DNA of 64,000 nucleotides from Thalassococcus sp. S3 (GCF_004216475.1 NZ_CP022303.1:1860001-1924000); one strand, 5' to 3'. Numbered from the stretch's first letter, positions 25,235 to 35,744 are shown. Made by a program: numbers and translations. Notes: a model not told the origin generated them from the sequence alone.

Positions 25235-26457
25235 CCGGTCCGGTGCTGCTGGTCGATGACGACGCCGCCGTGCGCGACGCCCTGGCCCAAACGCTTGAGC
25301 TGGCCGGTTACATGCCGATCCCGGCTGGATCATTCGTGGCCGCAAAAGATCATATCTCGCGCGATTTTGCAGGTGTGATCCTGTCGGACATCCGGATGCC
25401 CGGGCGGGACGGGTTCCATCTGCTGCGACATGCCCATGAGGTCGATCCTGATCTGCCGGTGGTCCTGCTGACGGGCGAAGGCGATATTCCGATGGCCGTC
25501 TCGGCCATGGATCAGGGCGCCTTTGATTTTCTGGAAAAGCCATGTGCGGCGGCAGACCTGCTGGCAGTTTTGTCTCGCGCGGCAGACGCCAGGCGCAAGG
25601 TGCAGGACCGCCGTACTGAGGCAGCCTTGCGCGAGGCGGGTGATCCTGCCGCGCGGTTGATTTTCGGCATATCGGACGCGTCCAACGGTTTGCGTGCGCG
25701 CGTCCGTCGCGCGGCCCAGGCCGAGACGGAAGTGCTTGTGACCGGTCCACCGGGCAGCGGTGTGTCGAAGGTTGCAGAGGTCATCCATCTCTGCTCCCTC
25801 CGGGCGAGGGGGCCGTTTCAGAAACGCGCTGCCGAAGGGCTGAGCCGTACGGATCTTGCCGCAGCTCTGGAAGCCGGCCGGAACGGGGCGCTTTTTGTCG
25901 ATGAGATAGCCAGGATGCCCGCCGATACCCAGATCGCGCTGATCGAGCTTCTTGAGGCGGGGGTGTCCACGCGTTTGATGGCGGGAAGCACGATCGACCT
26001 GCAAGAGGCCGTGGCGCGGGGGGCGATGAACGCAGATCTCTATTATCGGTTGGACGTCATGCCGGTGCGCATTCCGTCACTTGCAGAACGACCCGAGGAT
26101 ATTCCGGTGCTCTTCCGGCACTACGTCGCGCAGGCCAGCGAGCAGGCGGGACTGACCGCGCCAGAGATCACGCCGGACGTGGTTGCGGGGCTGATGGCGC
26201 AGGATTGGCCCGGCAACGCCCGCGCGCTGATGTCTTCGGCGATGCGCTTTGCGCTTGGCCTGCAGGACGATGTCGAGACGTCCTCCGAACTGGGGCTTGC
26301 GGAGCAAATGGCGCAGGTTGAGCGACAATTGCTTGAGGCCGCCCTGCGCCGGGCCAACGGGCAGGCGAGCCGGGCCGCGAAGGCGCTGAAACTGCCGCGC
26401 AAGACGTTCTATGACAAGTTGGCACGCTACGGGCTGCGGCCTGATTCTTTCCGCTAG
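25231..26457 (+). CDS. dctD: DctD-like NtrC-family response regulator, ATPase motifs degenerate
   Basis: 408-residue regulator. The receiver domain (residues 1-120) has the acidic pair DD and phospho-acceptor Asp53 in ILSDIRMPG. The central AAA+ region (about 140-340) keeps the Walker B core GALFVDEI and the DLYYRLDVMPVRIPSLAERPEDI segment, but the Walker A is GPPGSGVSK: Val178 stands where the lysine should be. The GAFTGA loop that contacts sigma-54 is missing. The C-terminal Fis-type helix-turn-helix ends RAAKALKLPRKTFYDKLARYG. It probably acts as a classical DNA-binding regulator with the housekeeping sigma factor, as known for sigma-54-independent NtrC of Rhodobacter capsulatus. GTG start overlaps dctB. 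Confidence 0.88.
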   Translation: MTGPVLLVDDDAAVRDALAQTLELAGYMPIPAGSFVAAKDHISRDFAGVILSDIRMPGRDGFHLLRHAHEVDPDLPVVLLTGEGDIPMAVSAMDQGAFDFLEKPCAAADLLAVLSRAADARRKVQDRRTEAALREAGDPAARLIFGISDASNGLRARVRRAAQAETEVLVTGPPGSGVSKVAEVIHLCSLRARGPFQKRAAEGLSRTDLAAALEAGRNGALFVDEIARMPADTQIALIELLEAGVSTRLMAGSTIDLQEAVARGAMNADLYYRLDVMPVRIPSLAERPEDIPVLFRHYVAQASEQAGLTAPEITPDVVAGLMAQDWPGNARALMSSAMRFALGLQDDVETSSELGLAEQMAQVERQLLEAALRRANGQASRAAKALKLPRKTFYDKLARYGLRPDSFR

Positions 26458-26464
26458 GCAAAGA

Positions 26465-26482
26465 TGTGCGGAAATCCGCACA
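26465..26482. promoter_or_regulatory. Candidate DctD operator 1
   Basis: Perfect palindrome TGTGCGGA-AA-TCCGCACA, beginning 8 nt after the dctD stop and about 220 nt before dctP. Such a site upstream of the transporter operon and beside its response regulator is the expected DctD target. The assignment rests on position and on the second site 32 bp away. Confidence 0.65.
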
Positions 26483-26496
26483 GTTTCGCGTTTGAG

Positions 26497-26514
26497 TGTG
26501 TGAATTCCCGCACT
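26497..26514. promoter_or_regulatory. Candidate DctD operator 2
   Basis: TGTGTGAATTCCCGCACT matches site 1 at 12 of 18 positions, with centres 32 bp apart (three helical turns), so two dimers would sit on one DNA face. Confidence 0.55.
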
Positions 26515-26703
26515 GGAAATCTGGTACCCCCGAAACCGCGTCCGATAAGGAGCTGATTTCTTGGGGTAAATGCCGTTCTTGATCAGGGATGCGCAAATTG
26601 TTGAGTGCCGAGAATCGATTCGCTTCACTGCGCACAGCGCGCCCCAGGGTCGGGGCGCGACCGGGGCGGGGAGCCCTGTTCAAAAAAAAGGGAGGATAAA
26701 CCC

Positions 26704-27699
26704 ATGAAAATGATGACCACCGCCGCGATGGCCTTGGCCTTGTCCGCGACGGCTGCCTTTGCCGCATGCGATGACGGAGAGATCGTCGTCAAATTCGCGC
26801 ATGTGACCAACACCGACAAGCACCCCAAGGGCATCGCTGCCTCGCTGCTTGAGGCGCGGGTGAACGAAGAGATGAACGGCTCGATGTGCATGGAGGTCTA
26901 TCCGAACTCCACGCTCTACAACGACAACAAGGTGCTGGAGGCGATGCTGCAGGGCGACGTCCAACTGGCCGCGCCGTCGCTGTCGAAATTCGAGAAATTC
27001 ACCAAACAGTTCCGCCTGTTCGACCTGCCGTTCATGTTCAAGAACATCGAAGCCGTGGATGCGTTCCAGGCTTCGGATGCCGGTCAGGAGATGATGGACA
27101 GCATGCAGCGCCGTGGCCTGCAGGGTCTGGCCTTCTGGCACAACGGCATGAAGCAGATGTCGGCCAACAAGCCGCTGATGTCACCTTCGGATGCCAACGG
27201 GCTGAAATTCCGCGTGCAATCCTCGGATGTGCTGGTTGCACAGATGGAAGCCATTGGCGGCTCGCCTCAGAAAATGGCCTTCTCGGAAGTCTACGGCGCG
27301 CTGCAGCAGGGCGTTGTGGATGGGCAGGAAAACACCTGGTCCAACATCTACGGCAAGAAGTTCTTCGAGGTGCAGGACGGCATAACCGAGACCAATCATG
27401 GCATCATCGACTACCTGGTCGTCACCTCCGTCGACTGGCTGGACAGCCTGGATGCGGATGTCCGTGATCAGTTCCTCACGATCCTGGCCGAAGTGACCGA
27501 GACACGGAACTCCGAGGCCTTCGACGTGAACGAGGCGGCCAAGGCCTCCATCGTTGAAGCGGGCGGGACCATCCGTCAGCTTTCGGCTGAGCAGCGTCAG
27601 GAATGGGTCGACGCGATGAGACCCGTTTGGGACAAGTTCGAAGGCGATGTCGGTCAGGAGATGATCGACGCGGCGCAAGCCATCAACGCCGGTCTCTGA
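26704..27699 (+). CDS. dctP: TRAP transporter solute-binding protein
   Basis: 331-residue periplasmic binding protein of the DctP family that delivers C4-dicarboxylates (succinate, fumarate, malate) to the DctQM membrane complex. A signal peptide covers about residues 1-20 (cleavage after TAAFA). The family stretches FAHVTNTDKHPKG, GLKFRVQSSDVLVAQMEAIG with the carboxylate-binding arginine, and MAFSEVYGALQQGVVDGQENTWSN are clear. ATG 26704 follows GGGAGGA at ideal spacing. A strong hairpin follows the stop, which would keep the binding protein more abundant than the membrane subunits. Confidence 0.93.
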   Translation: MKMMTTAAMALALSATAAFAACDDGEIVVKFAHVTNTDKHPKGIAASLLEARVNEEMNGSMCMEVYPNSTLYNDNKVLEAMLQGDVQLAAPSLSKFEKFTKQFRLFDLPFMFKNIEAVDAFQASDAGQEMMDSMQRRGLQGLAFWHNGMKQMSANKPLMSPSDANGLKFRVQSSDVLVAQMEAIGGSPQKMAFSEVYGALQQGVVDGQENTWSNIYGKKFFEVQDGITETNHGIIDYLVVTSVDWLDSLDADVRDQFLTILAEVTETRNSEAFDVNEAAKASIVEAGGTIRQLSAEQRQEWVDAMRPVWDKFEGDVGQEMIDAAQAINAGL

Positions 27700-27709
27700 T
27701 CCGGCATCC

Positions 27710-27733
27710 CGCGCCCGGTTCGGTCCGGGCGCG
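27710..27733 (+). terminator. Hairpin between dctP and dctQ
   Basis: CGCGCCCGG and CCGGGCGCG form a perfect 9-bp stem with a 6-nt loop, 11 nt after the dctP stop, with only a short CTTT behind it. It is probably a leaky terminator or a 3'-end stabiliser giving more dctP than dctQM message. Confidence 0.7.
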
Positions 27734-27790
27734 GCTTTGGGGCGGCGAGATCTGCCCTCATTCCTCAAGAAACAAGAGTAGGGACAGGAT

Positions 27791-28468
27791 ATGTCTGGGG
27801 CATCGTCGCGGCCCACCGGGCTGATCGACCATATCGAGGAGACGCTGATCGCGCTCCTTCTGGGGCTGATGACGCTGGTGACCTTCGCCAATGTGATCGC
27901 GCGCTTCGTGTTCAATGCAAACATCCTCTGGGCGCTGGAACTGACCGTGTTCATGTTTGCCTGGCTCGTGCTGCTGGGGGCGTCTTACGCCGTCAAGAAG
28001 AACGCCCATCTGGGCGTCGATGCCATCGTGAACTTGCTGGCGCCTCCCGCACGGCGGGTGCTGGGTCTGATCTCGGTCGGGTGCTGCTTGGCCTTTGCCC
28101 TCCTGATGCTGAAAGGCGCTTACGATTACTGGGCTGTTTTTGCCGATCTGCCTCCGACATCGGGGCGCTGGTTCCCCACCGGGTTCGATATGCGGGCGCG
28201 CAGCCAGAGCTTTTATGAGGTGCAGGACGTGCCGATGATCGGGATGTTCCGCTTTCTCGAAGATCTGATCAATTACGGCGACGCCTACGAGAAGATGCCC
28301 AAGGTGATCCCGTATCTGGTCATGCCGATTTCCATGCTGCTCTTGGTCTTGCGCTTTGCACAAGCGGCTATCGCAATCTGGAAGGGGGACAGCGACCGGC
28401 TGGTGGCAAGCCACGAGGTCGAGGACGAACTGGAAGAGGTTCGCGCGCAGCAGGGGGTACGCGACTGA
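27791..28468 (+). CDS. dctQ: TRAP transporter small permease
   Basis: 225-residue small membrane subunit with four hydrophobic helices: LIALLLGLMTLVTFANVIARF, LTVFMFAWLVLLGASYAV, VLGLISVGCCLAFALLML and YLVMPISMLLLVLRFAQAAI. The KKNAHLGVDAIV signature after helix 2 is typical of DctQ. It is longer than many family members because a polar stretch of about 60 residues (GRWFPTGFDMRARSQSFYE region) lies between helices 3 and 4. It supports DctM. Its TGA overlaps the dctM ATG by one base. Confidence 0.93.
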   Translation: MSGASSRPTGLIDHIEETLIALLLGLMTLVTFANVIARFVFNANILWALELTVFMFAWLVLLGASYAVKKNAHLGVDAIVNLLAPPARRVLGLISVGCCLAFALLMLKGAYDYWAVFADLPPTSGRWFPTGFDMRARSQSFYEVQDVPMIGMFRFLEDLINYGDAYEKMPKVIPYLVMPISMLLLVLRFAQAAIAIWKGDSDRLVASHEVEDELEEVRAQQGVRD

Positions 28469-29844
28469 TGGAAGTTGTCCTGCTGTTTTCCATGGTGATC
28501 GGGCTCTTGCTGATCGGTGTGCCGATCGCCGTGTCGCTGGGGCTGAGCTCCACCATTTTCCTGCTGATCTACTCCAACTCTTCGCTGGCTTCGGTCGCTG
28601 GTACGCTTTTCGAGGCGTTCGAGGGACATTTCACGCTGCTGGCTATCCCGTTCTTTATCCTCGCGTCGTCCTTCATGACGACAGGCGGGGTCGCGCGGCG
28701 GATCATCCGCTTCTCCATTGCCTGCGTTGGGCACTTGCCTGGCGGTCTGGCGATTGCGGGCGTGTTCGCCTGTATGCTGTTCGCGGCCTTGTCGGGCTCG
28801 TCGCCTGCGACCGTGGTGGCGATCGGGACCATCGTGATCGCGGGCATGCGGCAGGTGGGCTATACCAAGGATTTCGCCGCGGGGGTGATCTGTAACGCGG
28901 GCACTCTGGGCATTTTGATCCCGCCTTCGATCGTGATGGTCGTTTACGCAGCGGCTGTTGAAGTGTCGGTGGGGCGGATGTTCCTGGCAGGTGTCATTCC
29001 GGGCCTGATGGCAGGCGGCATGCTGATGATCACCATCTATGTGATGGCCAAGGTCAAGAACCTGCCCAAAGGCGAATGGAAGGGCTGGAGCGAGATCTTC
29101 GCCTCGGCTCGCGAGGCGGGCTGGGGTCTCTTCCTGATCGTCATCATTCTGGGCGGCATTTATGGAGGGATCTTCACGCCAACGGAGGCGGCGGCGGTGG
29201 CGGCGATCTACGCGTTCTTCATCGCCTGCTTCGTTTATCGCGACATGGGGCCGCTGGCGACGGTGGAGGGAGAGAACAACATCTCGTTGCTGCGCAAACC
29301 GTACGCGGTGATCACGGCGTTCTTTCATCCCGATACCAAGCATACGCTCTTTGAGGCGGGCAAGCTGACGGTGACGCTGCTCTTCGTGATTGCCAACGCG
29401 CTAATCCTGAAACATGTGCTGACCGACGAGCAGGTGCCGCAACATATCGCGAGCGCGATGCTGGCCGCCGGTCTGGGGCCGGTGATGTTCCTGGTGGTGG
29501 TGAACGTGATCCTGCTGATTGGCGGACAGTTCATGGAACCATCGGGGCTTTTGGTGATCGTTGCACCGCTGGTGTTTCCGATTGCTATCGAGCTGGGCAT
29601 CGACCCCATTCACCTCGGGATCATCATGGTAGTAAACATGGAGATCGGCATGATCACACCGCCGGTGGGTCTGAACCTTTTCGTCACCTCGGGTGTGGCC
29701 GGCATGCCGATGATGCGCGTGGTCAAGGCGGCTTTGCCGTTCCTCGCTGTGCTCTTCGTCTTCCTGATTATGGTGACCTATATCCCGTGGATTTCGACCT
29801 TCCTGCCCAATGCGGTGATGGGGCCGGAGATCATCACGAACTAG
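28468..29844 (+). CDS. dctM: TRAP transporter large permease
   Basis: 458-residue large membrane subunit that moves dicarboxylate with sodium ions. About twelve hydrophobic helices are seen, with family marks LAIPFFILASSFMTTGGVARR, FAALSGSSPATVVAIGTI, GTLGILIPPSIVMVVYAA, GIFTPTEAAAVAAIYAFF and MEIGMITPPVGLNLFVTS. An extra cytoplasmic insert around NNISLLRKPYAVITAFFHPD is longer than in many homologues. It is last in the operon and is followed by the post-stop hairpin repeat. Confidence 0.95.
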   Translation: MEVVLLFSMVIGLLLIGVPIAVSLGLSSTIFLLIYSNSSLASVAGTLFEAFEGHFTLLAIPFFILASSFMTTGGVARRIIRFSIACVGHLPGGLAIAGVFACMLFAALSGSSPATVVAIGTIVIAGMRQVGYTKDFAAGVICNAGTLGILIPPSIVMVVYAAAVEVSVGRMFLAGVIPGLMAGGMLMITIYVMAKVKNLPKGEWKGWSEIFASAREAGWGLFLIVIILGGIYGGIFTPTEAAAVAAIYAFFIACFVYRDMGPLATVEGENNISLLRKPYAVITAFFHPDTKHTLFEAGKLTVTLLFVIANALILKHVLTDEQVPQHIASAMLAAGLGPVMFLVVVNVILLIGGQFMEPSGLLVIVAPLVFPIAIELGIDPIHLGIIMVVNMEIGMITPPVGLNLFVTSGVAGMPMMRVVKAALPFLAVLFVFLIMVTYIPWISTFLPNAVMGPEIITN

Positions 29845-29850
29845 ACGTGA

Positions 29851-29888
29851 TCCAAAGGAGCGCCTGCGGCGCACACCATTTTTGGAGC
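29851..29888. repeat. Dispersed post-stop hairpin repeat, copy 3
   Basis: Begins 7 nt after the dctM stop. Outer arms TCCAAA and TTTGGA enclose the same inner GCGCC-TGC-GGCGC hairpin as at 22163-22196, between convergent dctM and tpiA. Confidence 0.65.
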
Positions 29889-29968
29889 CAGAGGCGCGGT
29901 GACACGTCTCTGGCTGCGTCGTTTCCGGTGAGAGGGCAGGATGTCCCGTATTTGGATCGAGAAGAAGA

Positions 29969-30706
29969 TCAGGACGTGGCTTCGAGCGCCGAGATGATGG
30001 GCGAGAAGTCGGAGGCCTTGAGGCTTGCGCCGCCCACGAGCGCCCCGTCGACGTCGGGGACGGCGAAGATATCGGCGGCGTTGGCGGCCTTGACCGAGCC
30101 GCCGTAAAGGAGCGGGACGCTGGCGGCGATTGCGTCGGGAAGCTTGGCACGCAGGAAGGCATGAACTTCGGCGATCTGGTCGGTGGTGGGGACGTGGCCG
30201 GTGCCGATGGCCCAGACAGGCTCGTAGGCGATGACGGTATTGGTGCCGGTGGCGGAGGCGGGCAGGGACCCTGAGAGTTGGGTGCCAATGACCACCAGCG
30301 TCTCTCCGGTCTCGCGCTCTTGCAGCGTTTCGCCGACGCAGATGATCGCCGTCAGGCCCGCCTCATGGGCGGCTTCGGCCTTGGCGCGGACCGTCGCATC
30401 GGTTTCCGCGTGATCGGCGCGGCGTTCGGAATGACCGAGGATGACATGGTCCGCGCCTGCGTCTTTCAGCATTGCGGCGCTGATATCGCCGGTATGTGCG
30501 CCGCTTGCGGCCGCATGACAATCCTGTCCGCCGAGCTTGATCGCGGAGCCGGAGAGTGTGGCGGCACGGGCAAGGAGCGTGGCGGGAGGGCAGATGAGCA
30601 CGTCGACACGCGGGGCGGGATGCGCCTTGGCCAGCGCCTGAAGCTCTGACAGCGACGCGTCTGTTCCGTTCATCTTCCAATTGCCTGCTGCCAGTTTTTG
30701 CCGCAT
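29969..30706 (-). CDS. tpiA: Triosephosphate isomerase
   Basis: 245-residue TIM-barrel enzyme that interconverts dihydroxyacetone phosphate and glyceraldehyde 3-phosphate. Catalytic residues are Lys11 in AAGNWKMNG, His in VILGHSERR and Glu in [11 protein letters not shown], with the phosphate-binding [12 protein letters not shown] and [10 protein letters not shown]. The start at ATG 30706 matches the family; the frame continues 19 codons further upstream without family resemblance. Not in an operon; it converges with dctM. Confidence 0.96.
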   Translation of the reverse strand: MRQKLAAGNWKMNGTDASLSELQALAKAHPAPRVDVLICPPATLLARAATLSGSAIKLGGQDCHAAASGAHTGDISAAMLKDAGADHVILGHSERRADHAETDATVRAKAEAAHEAGLTAIICVGETLQERETGETLVVIGTQLSGSLPASATGTNTVIAYEPVWAIGTGHVPTTDQIAEVHAFLRAKLPDAIAASVPLLYGGSVKAANAADIFAVPDVDGALVGGASLKASDFSPIISALEATS

Positions 30707-30782
30707 TCTGAAACCCTCATTCCTGTTCTGGCGCGTCGTAGCATTCCCGACCGACCCAGACAATCGAAGGAGAGACCCGCAA

Positions 30783-31694
30783 ATGATCCCCGAATTCGAT
30801 TTGCGACTTTTACAGGCACGCGATGCCGCTGCCCTGACGCGATTGCGGGAGGCGGCGGAACATGTGGGCTTTCTGACGCTGAGAGGGACCGATCTGGCGC
30901 CTGAGGATGTGCGGCGGGTTCTGACGGCCTATGGGGCGTTCTTCCGGCTTCCGCCGGAGCGCAAAGCGCAGGTCGATATGGCGCGCACCGGGGCCAATCG
31001 GGGCTGGGGCGCGCCACAATCCGAGCAGGTGGACCCGAATGCAAACCCCGATTTCAAGGAGGTGTTCGATTGCGGTGTCGAGCTGGCCCCGGGTGATCCC
31101 TGGGCGGGACGGGGACTGGCCGTCTATGCGCCGAACCTCTGGCCGGATGCACCGGACGGATTTCAGACGGAGATCGAAACCTACTTTGCGAAAGCCCGCG
31201 CGGTGGCCATGGAGGTGCTGCGGGCGATTGCCGTGGCGATGGGTGCGCGGGAGACATGGTTTGATCCCGCGTTCGAACGGCCCATGGCGCTTTTGCGGGG
31301 CAATTATTATCCCGCCCGGCCGCAATGGGCGGCGGAAAAGGATTTCGGCATTGCGCCGCATACCGATTATGGCTGCCTGACGCTTCTGGCAACCGATGGC
31401 GCGCCGGGGCTGGAGGTTTTGACCGCGGATGGGACCTGGACGCCGGTCGCGGTGCAGCCGGGCACGTTCGTGATCAATTTCGGCGAGATGCTGGAGATGT
31501 GGACAAACGGGCAGGTCAAAGCGACGTTGCACCGGGTTATCGGCGGCACGCAGGAGCGCCTTTCGGTGCCGTTGTTCTTCAACCCGTCCTATGAGGCGGA
31601 TGTGGCCCCGCCGGGCGCCTCAGAGCCGATCAAGGCTGGGCCGCATCTGGCCCGCCGCTACGACGAAACCTACCTCCATCTGAAAGAGGCTTAG
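30783..31694 (+). CDS. Isopenicillin N synthase-like 2-oxoglutarate/Fe(II) oxygenase
   Basis: 303-residue oxygenase of the IPNS/2OG-Fe(II) superfamily. The DIOX_N domain (about 1-110) has [15 protein letters not shown] and [12 protein letters not shown]. The catalytic jelly roll holds the iron ligands His and Asp in [14 protein letters not shown] and the distal His in TLHRVIGG, followed by [12 protein letters not shown], where Arg binds the carboxylate of 2-oxoglutarate. AAGGAGAG precedes the ATG. Bacterial homologues modify amino acids, gibberellins or unknown metabolites; no partner gene points to a substrate. It is divergent from tpiA. Confidence 0.88.
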   Translation: MIPEFDLRLLQARDAAALTRLREAAEHVGFLTLRGTDLAPEDVRRVLTAYGAFFRLPPERKAQVDMARTGANRGWGAPQSEQVDPNANPDFKEVFDCGVELAPGDPWAGRGLAVYAPNLWPDAPDGFQTEIETYFAKARAVAMEVLRAIAVAMGARETWFDPAFERPMALLRGNYYPARPQWAAEKDFGIAPHTDYGCLTLLATDGAPGLEVLTADGTWTPVAVQPGTFVINFGEMLEMWTNGQVKATLHRVIGGTQERLSVPLFFNPSYEADVAPPGASEPIKAGPHLARRYDETYLHLKEA

Positions 31695-31697
31695 GCG

Positions 31698-32048
31698 TCA
31701 GGTTTCGGCGAATTTGATCGATTCCCCGCAGCCGCAGGCTTCGGTCACGTTCGGGTTGTTGAATTTGAACCCTGCCTCAAGAAGGCTGACCTCGTAGTCG
31801 ATCTCGGTCCCGAAGAGGAACATTTGCGCCATGGGTGCGATCATCACACGGGCACCGTCCTGTTCCACGACTTCGTCATTCGGGTCGGTCTCGGTGACAT
31901 AGTCCATCGTGTATTCCATACCCGCGCAGCCGCCTTTCTTGACGCCGATGCGCAGGCCCGAATGGCCGTCCTTTTCCATCAGCTTGGCGATCTGCGCCGC
32001 AGCCTTTGGGGTTATCGTCACCGCTTGCTTGCCTGGAATGCCGAACAT
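31698..32048 (-). CDS. sufA: Iron-sulfur cluster carrier, SufA/IscA family
   Basis: 116-residue A-type carrier with the three cysteines that hold or deliver a [2Fe-2S] or [4Fe-4S] cluster: GGCAGMEY and the C-terminal EACGCGES. The body FGTEIDYEVSLLEAGFKFNNPN is typical of HesB-like proteins. ATG 32048 (preceded by an in-frame GTG) has AGGAG 7 nt upstream. SufT lies 1.5 kb further on the same strand, with a phosphodiesterase gene between. The stop codons of this gene and the convergent oxygenase are only 3 nt apart. Confidence 0.92.
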   Translation of the reverse strand: MFGIPGKQAVTITPKAAAQIAKLMEKDGHSGLRIGVKKGGCAGMEYTMDYVTETDPNDEVVEQDGARVMIAPMAQMFLFGTEIDYEVSLLEAGFKFNNPNVTEACGCGESIKFAET

Positions 32049-32109
32049 CACCGCTCTCCTTTCCGCTTAAGGTAGGCGCAGGAGCCGTCTCTCTCAAGAG
32101 GAAAGAAAA

Positions 32110-32136
32110 GGACCGCCCGGGATTGCCGGACGGTCC
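32110..32136 (-). terminator. Terminator after the phosphodiesterase gene
   Basis: GGACCG and CGGTCC, with further CCGG pairing inside, form a stem about 37 nt beyond the stop. On the minus strand the hairpin is followed by CTTTTCTTT, a T-rich tail. It isolates the phosphodiesterase gene from sufA. Confidence 0.75.
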
Positions 32137-32172
32137 AGGGGGCCAAATCGTGCCGAGGGGACAGCAGCTGCG

Positions 32173-33393
32173 TTATTGCAGGCCCACGCAGTTCGCATAA
32201 TAGGTGACGGTGGCCGGCCAATCCGAGAAGACGCCTGCAACTCCTACATCCTGCGCCAGGACATGCAGAAGTTCGTAGGTCACGCCGTCATGGGTCGTGG
32301 CATCGGTGATCGACTGGTAATACCAGCCGCCGCCCCCGCCCAGGGGACCGGAGCGTTCGAGTGTCCATGTGATGATGTTCAGGCCCGCCGCTTGCGCCTC
32401 GTTTGCATAGGCGGAGGGGACGATCTGGCCGTCCTGGAGCGTGACCAGCATCCAGAGAGGCGGCGCGATGTAGCGCACGCCGCGATCATAGAGGGATTGC
32501 ATCGTGTCCGGATAGGTGGAGGGATCCATGTGACCGAAGCCATCGACATTGTAGGTATCGTCCAGATAGACGGCCTGCGCGCCAAATTCGGGCTCGTTCT
32601 CGATCCAGTAGAGGACGTCTTCGAGGTTGAAGCTTTGCAGCCAGACATCCTCGGGCGGGATACCGGCTTCCTTGTATTCATCGACCAGCTTTTGCGCGTA
32701 ATCCTCTTGGCTGAAGCCGTTATGGGGCATCTCGACCGACGGGGCTTTCAACTCGGGTGTGAATTTGGCGCCAAGTGATTTGAAAAGCGCGATGGATTCG
32801 GCATGCGTCATCAGCGTCGCATCGGCCGTGTAGAGGTCGGTACGCCAGCCGGCGATGCCGCCTTGGTAGCCCTCAGCCGTGGTCGCGGTCTTGTCGGAAC
32901 TGTCCATTTTCGGGGTGAGTGTGCGGAATTCCTCAAGGGTGACTTCCGATGTGCGGCATTCAGCGGTGGCATCCGTGCCGCCGGACGCAGGCGCGAACGG
33001 AGTGACACAGGTGTCAGCCAGATCAGTGAGCAGGATGTTGGTGGTCGTGTGCAGGTCGTTCTGGGCATGGCGGCAGACCAGCTCATGATCTTCGGTGAAG
33101 GTCACGTCGCATTCGAGGATGCCAGCACCCATTTGTGCCGCGGCGACGTTCGATTCCACCGTATGTTCCGGGAATTGCATGGGCGCGCCGCGATGACCGA
33201 TGGAAAAGAGGCTTCGCTGCATCTCCTGCCCCCGGCAGGCCATCAGCGTTGACTTCAACTCGCCCTCGGGCAGCTTGTCGATCAGGAAGGCGGGGCGGGG
33301 GCCATAGCCGGTCAGGACATCCTGGCCAGGGCCTTCGGCCAACGCGGCACCGGCGCAGAGAAGAAAAGCAGCGTTTAAGGTGATGGACCGCAT
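32173..33393 (-). CDS. Periplasmic glycerophosphodiester phosphodiesterase
   Basis: 406-residue GDPD-family enzyme that cleaves glycerophosphodiesters to sn-glycerol 3-phosphate and an alcohol. A signal peptide covers residues 1-19 (ending AGAALA). The TIM-barrel signature is [18 protein letters not shown] with the first catalytic His, [17 protein letters not shown] with metal-binding acidic residues, and HAQNDL with the second His. [11 protein letters not shown] and [10 protein letters not shown] lie near the C-terminal half. Four cysteines suggest disulfides. It lies between sufT and sufA on the same strand, an odd place for a phospholipid scavenging gene; a terminator follows. Confidence 0.9.
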   Translation of the reverse strand: MRSITLNAAFLLCAGAALAEGPGQDVLTGYGPRPAFLIDKLPEGELKSTLMACRGQEMQRSLFSIGHRGAPMQFPEHTVESNVAAAQMGAGILECDVTFTEDHELVCRHAQNDLHTTTNILLTDLADTCVTPFAPASGGTDATAECRTSEVTLEEFRTLTPKMDSSDKTATTAEGYQGGIAGWRTDLYTADATLMTHAESIALFKSLGAKFTPELKAPSVEMPHNGFSQEDYAQKLVDEYKEAGIPPEDVWLQSFNLEDVLYWIENEPEFGAQAVYLDDTYNVDGFGHMDPSTYPDTMQSLYDRGVRYIAPPLWMLVTLQDGQIVPSAYANEAQAAGLNIITWTLERSGPLGGGGGWYYQSITDATTHDGVTYELLHVLAQDVGVAGVFSDWPATVTYYANCVGLQ

Positions 33394-33520
33394 CGGCGAC
33401 CTCCGGAGATTCGTGTACGCCGGAAAAGTCGCGGGATAATGTGACGCAGCGCCGACGCTTGGGTGACGTGGCTGTAACGGTTTTGTAACCGAGTTAAGTT
33501 TCTTGGGGATAAGCCCGCTG

Positions 33521-35151
<1,631 letters not shown>

Positions 35152-35169
35152 GCCGTCGGGACGACGCTC

Positions 35170-35187
35170 CTGACCCCGAGGGGTCAG
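35170..35187 (+). terminator. Hairpin after tgt
   Basis: CTGACCCC and GGGGTCAG form a perfect 8-bp inverted repeat, 18 nt after the tgt stop. No T-run follows, so termination is possible but not certain. Confidence 0.45.
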
Positions 35188-35379
35188 ATCGCCCCGCCCG
35201 CCGTCCCGTTTATGTTGGGCGCAATGAAAATCGTTCCGATTGTGAAGCGGGTCACAGATCTCTCGGACGGGTCCCGATATAACAAGGTCACGTCTCGCGG
35301 GGCGGAGGTCAGGAATACCGGAATATCTCCTCGACCAAGGCCCCGCTAAGCTGACGGTATTCACCTGGGAGTTTTTTCG
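35188..35379. other. Gene-free stretch with a long inverted repeat
   Basis: About 190 nt without a gene. GCGGGGC (35297-35303) and GCCCCGC (35340-35346) pair over a 36-nt loop that contains a second candidate pair GGAG/CTCC and a conflicting GGTC/GACC pair. It lies 34 nt upstream of the candidate small peptide gene and may be its structured leader. Confidence 0.4.
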
Positions 35380-35448
35380 ATGCATTTTACATTGTTCGCC
35401 GTGTGCTGGGCCTGTGTCAGTCTTCTCGCGGTCATCACCTTCGCCTGA
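35380..35448 (+). CDS. Candidate 22-residue membrane peptide
   Basis: Open frame of 22 codons beginning MHFTLFAVCWACVSLLA and ending ITFA. Residues 3-22 are almost entirely hydrophobic, enough for one membrane span, with two Cys and a Trp. The ATG has GGGAG 8 nt upstream (35367-35371), a good ribosome site. No family is recognised. It may be a true membrane microprotein, a leader peptide, or chance. The ATG follows a run of six T. Confidence 0.35.
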   Translation: MHFTLFAVCWACVSLLAVITFA

Positions 35449-35633
35449 CGTCGGGGTGAGGCCGCATTTCCACAGAAAAGTCGTTCCGCATGCCCGTGAG
35501 TTGGTCACGCAAACGTGCATCAGCGCCCCGTTTTGCGCTGAAAACATGGTAAACCTAAGGGAAAGTCGCCAAAAAACTAATGAGAGTTGAGCCCATGTGG
35601 TTGCGCCCGCCAGCGCGCGCCGTCATGCTGTGC

Positions 35634-35660
35634 CTTGAAACAGGCGGGCTCGGGCCACAG
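35634..35660 (+). promoter_or_regulatory. Possible heat-shock (sigma-32) promoter of lon
   Basis: CTTGAA (35634-35639), then 15 nt, then CCACAG (35655-35660), about 85 nt before the lon ATG. CTTGAA with a CCCAT-like -10 is the sigma-32 pattern, and lon is a classical heat-shock gene, but the -10 match is only partial. Confidence 0.35.
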
Positions 35661-35744
35661 GTTACCAAGTCCATAACAGGAGACGGCCAAAGCGGTTGCC
35701 TAGATGAGGGACCCCGCGTCGTCTTGCCAGTACAAGGAAAGAGC

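Noticed and set aside
23447..25750. Long minus-strand open frame opposite dctB
   Set aside because: Its translation is Arg/His/Pro-rich and matches no family; it is the antisense shadow of a well-supported kinase gene.
26515..26703. Sigma-54 (-24/-12) promoter before dctP
   Set aside because: TGGTACCCCC-like sequence lacks a proper TTGC half at the right spacing.
35580..35744. N-terminal extension of lon
   Set aside because: Residues do not resemble Lon, and ATG 35745 has AAGGA and gives the normal length.
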